Assembly: GCF_900110995.1 (NCBI RefSeq)
Contig: NZ_FOJF01000001.1
Span: 1,939,199 to 2,003,198 of the forward strand
DNA from: Chitinophaga sp. YR573
Lineage (GTDB): Bacteria > Bacteroidota > Bacteroidia > Chitinophagales > Chitinophagaceae
Direction: 5' to 3'
DNA length: 64,000 bases
Shown here: in pieces, positions 25,945 through 33,545 of the stretch
Layout of the letters: each line of letters begins with the position of its first letter
Position numbering within the stretch: position 1 is the first letter of the stretch
The notes under the pieces: model-generated
Told to the model about the DNA's origin: nothing
Seen by the model: only the letters and a program-made list of their open reading frames with translations
Databases searched by the model: none
Translations under genes and position numbers: made by a program

Positions 25945-26010
25945 ATAGAAGATCTTATATACTTTTTCCTATCTTCTGATATTTTTTTCCTTTTTTAACC
26001 GGCAGGCACC

Positions 26011-26018
26011 TATTTTTG
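26011..26018 (+). promoter_or_regulatory. -7 promoter element (TATTTTTG) of the rfbA operon
   Basis: An exact TAnnTTTG match 51 bases upstream of the rfbA ATG, downstream of the pit terminator. A T-rich run around 25982-25996 occupies the -33 zone. Confidence 0.6.
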
Positions 26019-26069
26019 TACGGTTTTTTGGAAAACCCTTAATTTTTTCAATCATATCAATTATCGACC

Positions 26070-26939
26070 ATGAAAGGTATTATACTGGCCGGCGGTTCCG
26101 GAACACGCTTGCACCCGATTACATATGCTATCAGCAAGCAGATAATGCCGGTGTATGATAAGCCGATGATCTATTATCCTTTGTCCACGTTAATGCTGGC
26201 AGGCATAAAAGACATCCTGATTATTTCTACCCCCCACGACCTTCCGGCTTTTAAAAGGCTGTTTGGAGATGGTAAACAATATGGCCTTAACCTCGTATAT
26301 GCAGAACAGGCAGTTCCTAACGGACTGGCACAGGCATTCGTGATAGGACGTGATTTTATCGGGGATGACAGCGTGGCACTTGTATTAGGTGATAATATCT
26401 TCTATGGTGCAGGACTGGGTACCCAGCTCGCCAACAACATTCATCCCGATGGTGGTATCGTATATGCTTACCAGGTGTCTGACCCTGAACGTTATGGTGT
26501 AGTTGAATTTGACACGCAAATGCAGGCGGTTTCCATAGAAGAGAAACCAACACAGCCTAAAAGCAGTTACGCTGTTCCCGGACTTTATTTCTACGATAAC
26601 GAAGTCATTAAAATAGCCGCTGATTTACAGCCCAGCCCACGCGGTGAATACGAAATCACTGACGTGAACAGGGAATACCTGAAACGCGGTAAACTGAAAG
26701 TATCTATCCTTCCACGTGGTACTGCATGGCTGGATACCGGTACCTTCGATTCCCTCATGCAGGCTTCACAGTTTGTACAAGTAATAGAACAAAGACAGGG
26801 AATCAAGATTGCCTGTATAGAAGAAATCGCGTACCGTCAGGGCTTCATCACCCGCGATCAATTGAAAGAACTGGCTAAACCATTGCTGAAAAGCGGTTAC
26901 GGTCAGTATCTGGAAACAATACTTGATCAAAAGCAGTAA
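26070..26939 (+). CDS. rfbA: Glucose-1-phosphate thymidylyltransferase
   Basis: This 289-residue enzyme makes dTDP-glucose from dTTP and glucose-1-phosphate, the first step of dTDP-L-rhamnose synthesis for surface polysaccharides. The nucleotide-binding motif [11 protein letters not shown] (about 8-18), the [15 protein letters not shown] region and metal-binding LGDNIFYG near 110 are diagnostic. The length equals that of RmlA. The other rml genes (rfbB, C, D) are not in the window. It is first in a probable operon with galE (56 bases away) and the transketolase half-gene. Confidence 0.95.
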   Translation: MKGIILAGGSGTRLHPITYAISKQIMPVYDKPMIYYPLSTLMLAGIKDILIISTPHDLPAFKRLFGDGKQYGLNLVYAEQAVPNGLAQAFVIGRDFIGDDSVALVLGDNIFYGAGLGTQLANNIHPDGGIVYAYQVSDPERYGVVEFDTQMQAVSIEEKPTQPKSSYAVPGLYFYDNEVIKIAADLQPSPRGEYEITDVNREYLKRGKLKVSILPRGTAWLDTGTFDSLMQASQFVQVIEQRQGIKIACIEEIAYRQGFITRDQLKELAKPLLKSGYGQYLETILDQKQ

Positions 26940-26995
26940 AAGACATTGGTTATCCGTAATTTGTAATCCTAAAACTTTTCAAAAATATAAAACAT

Positions 26996-28024
26996 ATGAA
27001 GGTTCTCGTTACAGGCGGTTGTGGTTTTATCGGCTCCCATACGATTGTTGACCTCATCAATAACGGTTTTGATGTAGTGTCTGTTGACAGTAATATCCGT
27101 AGCAGCACATTATTACTGGAAGGAGTTGAAAAGATAACCGGCAAAAAGATCCGCAATTACAAGGTAGATCTGTGCAACCTGGAAGATACACATGCTGTAT
27201 TTCACGAAAACCGTGATATCGTTGGCGTAATCCACTTTGCAGCACTGAAAACTGTACCGGAATCAGTAGCAGATCCCTTATTCTATTTCCAGAATAATCT
27301 CACTTCCCTGGTAAATGTTTTAAAATGCGTGAAGGAGTTCAATATTCCTAACATGGTATTCTCTTCTTCCTGCTCAGTATATGGCAATACCACAGAACTG
27401 CCGGTAGTAGAAGAAACTCCGTTAGGAGAAGCACAGTCGCCCTACGCACGTACCAAACAAATGGGCGAGCAGATCATTGAAGACTACAGCCGCGTAAACG
27501 ATACGCAGTCCATCTTACTCCGTTATTTCAATCCGGTTGGCGCACACCCTTCCGCACTGATCGGCGAACTGCCCCTGGGTCGCCCGGATAACCTGGTCCC
27601 TGTAATCACGCAGACCGCTATAGGAAAAATTCCTAAACTCACTGTGTACGGACACGATTATGATACCCGCGATGGTTCCTGCATCCGCGATTATATCTAT
27701 GTAATGGATATAGCCAATGCACATACCAAAGCCATGCAATACCTCATCGACCAGCGTAACACAGACAACTGTGAAGTCTTTAACCTGGGTACCGGTAACG
27801 GTGTAACCGTGCTGGAAAGCATCAAGGCTTTTGAAAAGATTTCCGGTGTAAAACTGAACTACGACCTGGGTCCCCGCCGTCCGGGAGATGTCATCGCTAT
27901 CTATGCCAATAACTCCCGCGCTAAGAAATTATTGGGCTGGGAACCTAAAACAGGCATAGAAGATATGATGCGCACAGCCTGGCAATGGGAAGTGGCATTG
28001 CGTGATAGAGTATTAAACAATTAA
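26996..28024 (+). CDS. galE: UDP-glucose 4-epimerase
   Basis: This 342-residue extended short-chain dehydrogenase interconverts UDP-glucose and UDP-galactose. The NAD-binding glycine motif TGGCGFIGSH begins at residue 6 and the catalytic YxxxK is Tyr150-Lys154 (SPYARTK). The Ser of the triad lies in FSSSCSVYG near 124. The C-terminal sugar-nucleotide domain (NLGTGNGVTVLE) is complete. It lies between rfbA and the transketolase half-gene in the same orientation, fitting precursor supply for polysaccharide synthesis. Confidence 0.95.
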   Translation: MKVLVTGGCGFIGSHTIVDLINNGFDVVSVDSNIRSSTLLLEGVEKITGKKIRNYKVDLCNLEDTHAVFHENRDIVGVIHFAALKTVPESVADPLFYFQNNLTSLVNVLKCVKEFNIPNMVFSSSCSVYGNTTELPVVEETPLGEAQSPYARTKQMGEQIIEDYSRVNDTQSILLRYFNPVGAHPSALIGELPLGRPDNLVPVITQTAIGKIPKLTVYGHDYDTRDGSCIRDYIYVMDIANAHTKAMQYLIDQRNTDNCEVFNLGTGNGVTVLESIKAFEKISGVKLNYDLGPRRPGDVIAIYANNSRAKKLLGWEPKTGIEDMMRTAWQWEVALRDRVLNN

Positions 28025-28071
28025 CTTTTGTCACATTAATTATTACTTTTACGATTCAATATTAAAAGGCT

Positions 28072-29037
28072 ATGGTAAAAGATATTCAACCTTTAAATGA
28101 GAAGGAAACCCGCGCAGGATTCGGAGAAGGCATCCTGGAGATAGGACGTAAGAATCCAAACGTAGTGGCATTAACGGCTGACCTGCTGGGCTCTATGAAG
28201 CTGAACGCCTTTATCAAGGAATTTCCCGATCGCTTTGTACAGTGCGGTATCGGAGAAGCTAATATGATTGGCATCGCTGCCGGTTTAACCATTGGCGGTA
28301 AAATTCCATACACAACTACGTTTGCAAACTTTTCTACCGGTCGTGTATACGATCAGATACGCCAGTCAGTGGCCTATTCCGGTAAAAATGTGAAGATCTG
28401 TGCTTCCCATGCCGGTTTAACACTGGGAGAAGATGGTGCTACCCACCAGATCCTCGAAGATATTGGTATGATGAAAATGCTGCCAGGTATGACGGTGATC
28501 GTTCCATGCGATTTCAACCAGACCAAAGCTGCTACTATGGCAATTGCAGACTACGAAGGACCAGTTTACCTGCGTTTCGGTCGTCCAAAATGGCCTAATT
28601 TTACAGCAGTAGACCAGAAATTCGAAGTAGGTAAAGCGCAGATCCTGCACGAAGGAACTGACATCACCCTCTTCGCCTGCGGTCACCTGGTTTGGATAGC
28701 CGTTGAAGCCGGTAAAATACTGGAAGAAAGAGGTTATAGTGTTGAAATCATCAACATCCACACCATCAAACCACTGGATGAAGCAGCAGTACTGAAATCT
28801 ATCAACAAAACCGGTTGTGCCGTAACTGCTGAAGAACATAACGTACTGGGTGGTCTGGGAGACAGCATTGCACAGGTTGCAGCGCGTAACAATCCTATTC
28901 CTATCGAATACATCGGTACCAACGATACTTTCGGAGAAAGCGGTAATCCATTCGAACTGTTAAAGAAATATGGCCTGGATGCAGATCATATTGTAAAAGC
29001 AGCAGAGAAAGCAATCGCGAGGAAGAAAGCAAAATAA
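28072..29037 (+). CDS. Transketolase C-terminal subunit (split transketolase)
   Basis: This 321-residue protein contains the transketolase pyrimidine-binding domain (residues about 1-175, with GIGEANMIGIAAGL and the TTFANFSTGR region) and the C-terminal domain (about 190-310). It lacks the N-terminal thiamine-pyrophosphate-binding domain. It therefore needs a separately encoded N-terminal subunit, which in most split systems is the adjacent gene but is not present here. With its partner it would transfer C2 units in the pentose phosphate pathway, or a related acyloin reaction. It follows galE by 47 bases and ends before a clear terminator. Confidence 0.88.
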   Translation: MVKDIQPLNEKETRAGFGEGILEIGRKNPNVVALTADLLGSMKLNAFIKEFPDRFVQCGIGEANMIGIAAGLTIGGKIPYTTTFANFSTGRVYDQIRQSVAYSGKNVKICASHAGLTLGEDGATHQILEDIGMMKMLPGMTVIVPCDFNQTKAATMAIADYEGPVYLRFGRPKWPNFTAVDQKFEVGKAQILHEGTDITLFACGHLVWIAVEAGKILEERGYSVEIINIHTIKPLDEAAVLKSINKTGCAVTAEEHNVLGGLGDSIAQVAARNNPIPIEYIGTNDTFGESGNPFELLKKYGLDADHIVKAAEKAIARKKAK

Positions 29038-29063
29038 TGCAGACTTACATTAAACTTTATTAT

Positions 29064-29093
29064 AAAAAAGCCATCCTAATAGATGGTTTTTTT
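29064..29093 (+). terminator. Rho-independent terminator of the rfbA-galE-transketolase unit
   Basis: The stem at 29064-29075 and 29082-29093 has a 6-base loop and a run of seven T. It overlaps the extended sigma-factor frame from 29083, which supports the later sigma start at 29116. Confidence 0.85.
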
Positions 29094-29115
29094 ATTTAAA
29101 CCATTTAACCTTAAT

Positions 29116-29667
29116 ATGAGCATTATTCAGGATGACAAAACATTATTGGCATTATACCGTGAACCTGAAACCAGGGAGAGAGGATTTACATATATCATCC
29201 AGAAGTACCAGGAGAGATTATACTGGCATGTACGCCGCCTGGTATTAGATCATGATGATGCCAATGATGTACTCCAGAACGTGTTCGTAAAAGTATGGAA
29301 GAACCTGGAAGGGTTCCGGGAGGATGCACAGCTCTACACATGGATGTATAAAATAGCTACCAATGAGAGCCTCACCTTCCTGGAAAAACAGAAAAAGAAC
29401 ACATCCGTGTCGCTTTCAGATGTGGAAACAGGTCTGAGCAACACCTTAAAGGCAGATAGTCAGTTTGATGCAAATAAATTAGAGTGGAAATTACAGCGGG
29501 CCATCTTAGGACTGCCCGAAAAGCAAAGGATCGTATTCAACCTGAGGTATTATGACGAGATGCCCTATGAAGAAATGAGCCGTGTATTATCAACCTCAGA
29601 GGGCGCACTTAAAGCATCTTATCATCATGCCGTAAAAAAGATAGAGGAATTTATCAAAAATGGCTAA
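29116..29667 (+). CDS. ECF-type RNA polymerase sigma factor
   Basis: This 183-residue sigma-70 family ECF factor has region 2 (about residues 25-95, with DHDDANDVLQNVFVKVWKNL and the tryptophan-containing YTWMYKIATNESL) and region 4 (about 125-180, LPEKQRIVFNLRYYDEMPYEEM plus the EGALKASYHHAVKKIE helix). The ATG at 29116 is chosen because the upstream start at 29083 lies in the preceding terminator. It probably controls the following repeat-containing membrane protein and Spy-like gene, a common sigma/anti-sigma/effector layout. Confidence 0.92.
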   Translation: MSIIQDDKTLLALYREPETRERGFTYIIQKYQERLYWHVRRLVLDHDDANDVLQNVFVKVWKNLEGFREDAQLYTWMYKIATNESLTFLEKQKKNTSVSLSDVETGLSNTLKADSQFDANKLEWKLQRAILGLPEKQRIVFNLRYYDEMPYEEMSRVLSTSEGALKASYHHAVKKIEEFIKNG

Positions 29668-29771
29668 AAATGCGACATCTTAGCGCTTTTATAGGATGAA
29701 AACTAAATTTTTGAAGACGAAAAGCTGACCAATTTAAACTATTACCTGCTTTCAGCGTCTAAAATAGTAAG

Positions 29772-30587
29772 ATGATATCCAGAGACAACGATATTGCGAA
29801 CGAACTGCAGGAAATTATTCCTGGGGCTGCATGGCCCGGACTGACACCCACCTTTGGTGAGGTGCCCGCCGGATACTTTGAGCAGTTGCCGGCTAAGATC
29901 ATGCAAAAGATAGAACTGGAAGAGATATCTCCCCTGCTGTCAGAGATTCCTAAAACATTCCCATTATCAGCTCCTGAAGGCTATTTTGAACGCTTATCAG
30001 GGCAGATTATGCAGAAAATAGAACTGGAAGAGATCTCTCCCCTGCTGGCAGAGCTCCCTAAAACGTTCCCATTATCAGCCCCCGAAGGCTATTTTGAACA
30101 GTTATCAGCACAAATCCTTAATAAAGTACAGGTACAGGATGAACTGGAATCCATTTCTCCCCTGCTGTCCGGAATACCTAAAGAGTTTCCGCTATCAGCA
30201 CCTGAAGGTTATTTTGACCAGCTGACTGCCAACATCTTAGCCGATATACAGGCACCTGCGAAAGTAGTGCCGATGCGCCCCCGCAGAACATATCTGAAAT
30301 GGGCGTCAGCTGCCTGTCTCATTGCCGTCATCAGTACAGGTACATTATTCTTTATGCAGAGCAGACAAAAGATTGTCACCCCTGTAGAAGAGAACGCCCT
30401 GGCAGATGTAAGCGATCAGGAAATAGTAGAATACCTGCAAACACATATGGATGCCTTTGACAAAGAAGAATTGTTAAGCCTTGCATCCGTTAATATTACA
30501 ACACCAGGAACAGTAGCGCTGCCAGAAACCAGCGAGCTGTCCTCAGAAGCTATCCAACGTTACCTGGACAACACAGGTTCTTTTTAA
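29772..30587 (+). CDS. Repeat-containing single-pass membrane protein, putative anti-sigma factor
   Basis: This 271-residue protein has a cytoplasmic N-terminal part built from tandem units that begin P(E/A)GYFEQL. Two 36-residue units, a third of about 40 residues and a partial fourth are seen, the first two nearly identical in protein and DNA (108-base period around 29911-30019). One membrane helix at about 179-197 separates it from a periplasmic acidic tail. Position right after an ECF sigma gene and topology suggest an anti-sigma factor or sigma-linked sensor, but no zinc anti-sigma (ZAS) motif is visible. Single-copy P-x-GYFE segments are common in Bacteroidetes proteins after ECF genes; expansion to about four is unusual. 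Confidence 0.75.
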   Translation: MISRDNDIANELQEIIPGAAWPGLTPTFGEVPAGYFEQLPAKIMQKIELEEISPLLSEIPKTFPLSAPEGYFERLSGQIMQKIELEEISPLLAELPKTFPLSAPEGYFEQLSAQILNKVQVQDELESISPLLSGIPKEFPLSAPEGYFDQLTANILADIQAPAKVVPMRPRRTYLKWASAACLIAVISTGTLFFMQSRQKIVTPVEENALADVSDQEIVEYLQTHMDAFDKEELLSLASVNITTPGTVALPETSELSSEAIQRYLDNTGSF

Positions 30588-30611
30588 AAGAAAGTCCAAT
30601 TGACAATTGAA

Positions 30612-31091
30612 ATGAAAAAAATTTACACAATAAGCTTACTCTTCATATTCGCCATGATAGGTATGACCAGCACCCCTGGTTATGCCCAGCAAGGCAGCGA
30701 TGCAGAACTAAGAGACCGGATTCGCGCCGCCCAGGTAGCCTACCTGTCTCAGAAGCTGGATCTTACTCCTGATGAAGCACAGAAATTCTGGCCATTATAC
30801 AACCAGTACACCAAAGAAGTGGAACTGCTGATAGCAGAACGCCACAACACCACTACCAGCGCAAAGGCTGCTGATCACCCCACAAACGATAACAATGAAC
30901 TGGGCTACGAACAACGTATGCTCGATATCAAAAACCGCTATAATAAAGAGTTTCAGAAAGTATTGCCCTCTACTAAAGCCGGCAATGTATTCAGAACTGA
31001 AAGAGAGTTCCGCAATGTATTAGTACGTTCCCTGAAAGAACGTCAGAGCAGAAATATGGGTGGACCGGGAGCCAGAAGGTTCAGGCAATAA
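30612..31091 (+). CDS. Spy/CpxP-like periplasmic protein
   Basis: This 159-residue exported protein has a signal peptide ending near GYAQQ (about residue 25) and a helical mature part resembling the Spy/CpxP/LTXXQ group: AAQVAYLSQKLDLTPDEAQKFW (about 40-60) and a long charged helix that ends in an Arg/Gly-rich tail. Such proteins act as ATP-independent chaperones or stress sensors in the periplasm. The ATG at 30612 is preferred to the in-frame TTG at 30600 because it begins the signal peptide. It follows the putative anti-sigma gene by 24 bases and is likely a target or partner of the ECF pathway. Confidence 0.8.
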   Translation: MKKIYTISLLFIFAMIGMTSTPGYAQQGSDAELRDRIRAAQVAYLSQKLDLTPDEAQKFWPLYNQYTKEVELLIAERHNTTTSAKAADHPTNDNNELGYEQRMLDIKNRYNKEFQKVLPSTKAGNVFRTEREFRNVLVRSLKERQSRNMGGPGARRFRQ

Positions 31092-31140
31092 AACTTTTAT
31101 TGTAAAGAGATATCAATCCTCAAAATCCGGCTGCTTTTCT

Positions 31141-31485
31141 CTATAAACTCTTATAATGTGCCCTGACCTCTTTCACCTTTCCTTCTTCATTCAGTAACAT
31201 CATTTCAGCCGCTAACCGGTTACCAACACTTTTATAATAAAGTACCACAGAGTTCACTCCTTCCAGTACATGATAAGGCTCAAACTGTAAATCAGGATAC
31301 GCTGTCAGCGCCTTCTGAAAATAAGCCTTTAAATCAGCTACTCCCCGGATACATCCGTTAGGGTCATTGTTCAGCTTCTGTATAAAAGGAGAATAGAATA
31401 CCACATCCTCACTGTAATGATGCATGATAGCATCCAGGTCATGAGTATTCCAGGCATTCAGCCACGCTTGTGCAAGCTCGCTCAT
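31141..31485 (-). CDS. SnoaL-like/NTF2-fold protein
   Basis: This 114-residue protein of the SnoaL-like nuclear transport factor 2 fold starts with the typical helix AWLNAWNTHDLDAIMHHYSEDV and then cone-forming strands. Members are small cyclases, isomerases or of unknown function. No catalytic assignment is possible. The gene starts 3 bases after the metallo-hydrolase stop and is the last gene of the minus-strand unit that includes rodA. Confidence 0.8.
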   Translation of the reverse strand: MSELAQAWLNAWNTHDLDAIMHHYSEDVVFYSPFIQKLNNDPNGCIRGVADLKAYFQKALTAYPDLQFEPYHVLEGVNSVVLYYKSVGNRLAAEMMLLNEEGKVKEVRAHYKSL

Positions 31486-31488
31486 AGG

Positions 31489-32235
31489 TTAGAATTTTCC
31501 GAAAGGCAATTTAGTATCGTGATAATATAAGAAAGTCCAACCTTCATTTTTCCCCCTCTGCATAAACTGCTGACGCAATTCCATGCTACGCTTACCATCA
31601 AAATCATACTTGGCAGCAAAACGCCTGATCATATAAGATACCTGTGGGGCCTCATCTCCTCCAAAAAATACCTTATCACCCTCATCATCAATTAAAAATA
31701 CCTGGTGATAAGGACAATGTCCGCCAGTCATTTCATACCTGATATAATCATCTATAGTCCCATCTCCCTCAGTAAAGATCACATTATCCATCTGTTGTAA
31801 AATAGCAACATCTTCCGCATGATAGGATTTACCATCATTCGCTATTGCATATTCCATCTCATGACGGTTCACATAATAAGTAGCCTGTGGGAAAGTGAGA
31901 GAACGCTGACCACTGATCGGGTCTACAGCAGATACCCCTCCGCTGTGATCTTTATGCAGATGGCTCATCAGCACTTTGGTGATGTCCATAGGGTTCACAC
32001 CATTGTCTATTAAATGCTGGTGAATCTGCAATACACCGTTAGGGTTGCGTAAACCCAGTCCGGTATCAAACAGAATATAATCGTGTGCCGTGATAACCAA
32101 AAATGGTTGAATCTCTACCAGCAGCGAGCCACCGGGGCGTTGCTGCATTGTGTCTGTAGCAGGGTTGTATGGAACAAACTGCTTGGTTGCGTCTACTGTG
32201 AAACTCCCTTCTGATAACGGAATAATACGTGCCAT
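31489..32235 (-). CDS. MBL-fold metallo-hydrolase
   Basis: This 248-residue protein of the metallo-beta-lactamase superfamily carries the signature SHLHKDHSGG (about residues 90-99), followed by later metal ligands: His near GGHCPYH, about residue 174, and Asp in GGDEAPQ. No signal peptide is present. It resembles the lactonase-like branch, but substrate specificity is not readable. The start lies 17 bases after the rodA stop, so it is likely translated from the same transcript as the cell-shape genes. A TATCTTTG string just before the ATG is too close to be a normal promoter. Confidence 0.87.
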   Translation of the reverse strand: MARIIPLSEGSFTVDATKQFVPYNPATDTMQQRPGGSLLVEIQPFLVITAHDYILFDTGLGLRNPNGVLQIHQHLIDNGVNPMDITKVLMSHLHKDHSGGVSAVDPISGQRSLTFPQATYYVNRHEMEYAIANDGKSYHAEDVAILQQMDNVIFTEGDGTIDDYIRYEMTGGHCPYHQVFLIDDEGDKVFFGGDEAPQVSYMIRRFAAKYDFDGKRSMELRQQFMQRGKNEGWTFLYYHDTKLPFGKF

Positions 32236-32252
32236 ACCACAAAGATAGCCAA

Positions 32253-33542
32253 CTATCTTAAAACCATTTGCCTGTCGGCATCCAGTCTGAGCATTATAAA
32301 AATAAGCATCGTAAAGGTCATCAGAGAAGATCCTCCATAGCTGACCAACGGCAGCGGAATCCCGATTACAGGCGCCAGACCAATGGTCATGGAAATATTA
32401 ATAGCCATGTGGAAGAAGATAATACTGGCTACCCCATAAGCATATACGCGACTAAAAGTCGATCGCTGTCGTTCCGCCACAAAGATGATCCGCAGCAGCA
32501 ACCCAACATACAAACCCACAAATATCAACGTCCCCAGGAACCCAAAGTCTTCTCCAACTGTACAGAAGATGAAGTCCGTACTTTGTTCAGGTACAAAATC
32601 ATAACGGGTCTGTGTTCCTTTCAGATAACCTTTCCCGAATATACCACCGGAGCCGATGGCAATCATACTCTGACGGGTATTATAAGTCGCTTTAGGATCA
32701 TTCTCTTTCCCCAGCATTACCTCAATACGCCTCACCTGGTAATCTTTCAGCACTTTGGTAAATGCCATAGGCACAATAAACATCACGAATACCGAACAGA
32801 AAGCCCAGATACCCAGTATCACCGCCAGTCTTGAACGATGACGTTTGATCTCCCTCCGGCTGAAGTAAATAACCAGCACTGTGAGAACAGAAAATATAAT
32901 GAAGAGGATATTCTTGTCTACCAGCAATGCCGATAGTACCAGTACAATCCCGGAAAAAGCAATAATCAGTAAAAGACCCGGCAACCCTTCGCGGTACATC
33001 ACCAGGAAGAAAGAGAAGTATACCAGTGCCAGCCCTGTTTCATCCTGTAAGATGATAATCCCGCAGGGAACAAGCGCCAGGGCAGCAGCGATCAACCGCG
33101 GCCGCAGCTTGGTAAAATCAGTCTCCAGCGACGACAGATACTTGGCCAGCGCCAGATTGGTACAAAGCTTCGTCAGCTCTGCCGGTTGGAACTGGAAACC
33201 ACCTATCACCAGCCACGAATGAGAACCCTTTACATCCTTTCCTATCCCGAGAACCAGTAACAACAACAGGATACCACCCGCATACAGCAGGTTAGCCGTA
33301 GCCGTAAAGAATTTACTGTCTGTCAGCCAGATGATGGTAGCCAGCACACCGGAAATCCCTAACCACATCAGCTGCCTGGCATAGTTCTTATTCAGGTGGA
33401 TGATATCATTCCAGATGTTATCACCTTCCCTGTATTCAGCAGCAAAGATCGATAACAGGCCTACGAACACCAGTGCGAAGTACAGGCCCATAATTGGCCA
33501 GTCAATACCTTCTGTGAGTTTTATTTGCCGACGGTTTATCAT
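32253..33542 (-). CDS. rodA: Rod shape-determining peptidoglycan polymerase RodA
   Basis: This 429-residue SEDS-family inner-membrane glycosyltransferase polymerises lipid II during side-wall synthesis with PBP2. About ten membrane helices and the C-terminal SEDS signature IGIPLPLVSYGGSS are visible. It starts 3 bases after the mrdA stop, so the two are translated in tandem and form the RodA-PBP2 pair of the elongasome. The length is slightly above the E. coli protein because of an extended cytoplasmic loop around residues 225-245. Confidence 0.96.
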   Translation of the reverse strand: MINRRQIKLTEGIDWPIMGLYFALVFVGLLSIFAAEYREGDNIWNDIIHLNKNYARQLMWLGISGVLATIIWLTDSKFFTATANLLYAGGILLLLLVLGIGKDVKGSHSWLVIGGFQFQPAELTKLCTNLALAKYLSSLETDFTKLRPRLIAAALALVPCGIIILQDETGLALVYFSFFLVMYREGLPGLLLIIAFSGIVLVLSALLVDKNILFIIFSVLTVLVIYFSRREIKRHRSRLAVILGIWAFCSVFVMFIVPMAFTKVLKDYQVRRIEVMLGKENDPKATYNTRQSMIAIGSGGIFGKGYLKGTQTRYDFVPEQSTDFIFCTVGEDFGFLGTLIFVGLYVGLLLRIIFVAERQRSTFSRVYAYGVASIIFFHMAINISMTIGLAPVIGIPLPLVSYGGSSLMTFTMLIFIMLRLDADRQMVLR

Positions 33543-33545
33543 GGA

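Noticed and set aside
26011..26018. Phased operator at the rfbA promoter
   Set aside because: The upstream TAA is off by one base from the register and there is no repeated 11-base pattern.
29083..29115. Upstream start for the sigma factor
   Set aside because: The codons lie inside the preceding terminator hairpin and T-tract.
31489..32235. AHL lactonase (quorum quenching) assignment
   Set aside because: Only the superfamily metal motif is clear; lactonase specificity cannot be supported from sequence alone.
32240..32247. TATCTTTG string as a promoter for the MBL gene
   Set aside because: Only 4 bases separate it from the ATG, which would need a leaderless transcript; co-transcription with rodA is simpler.
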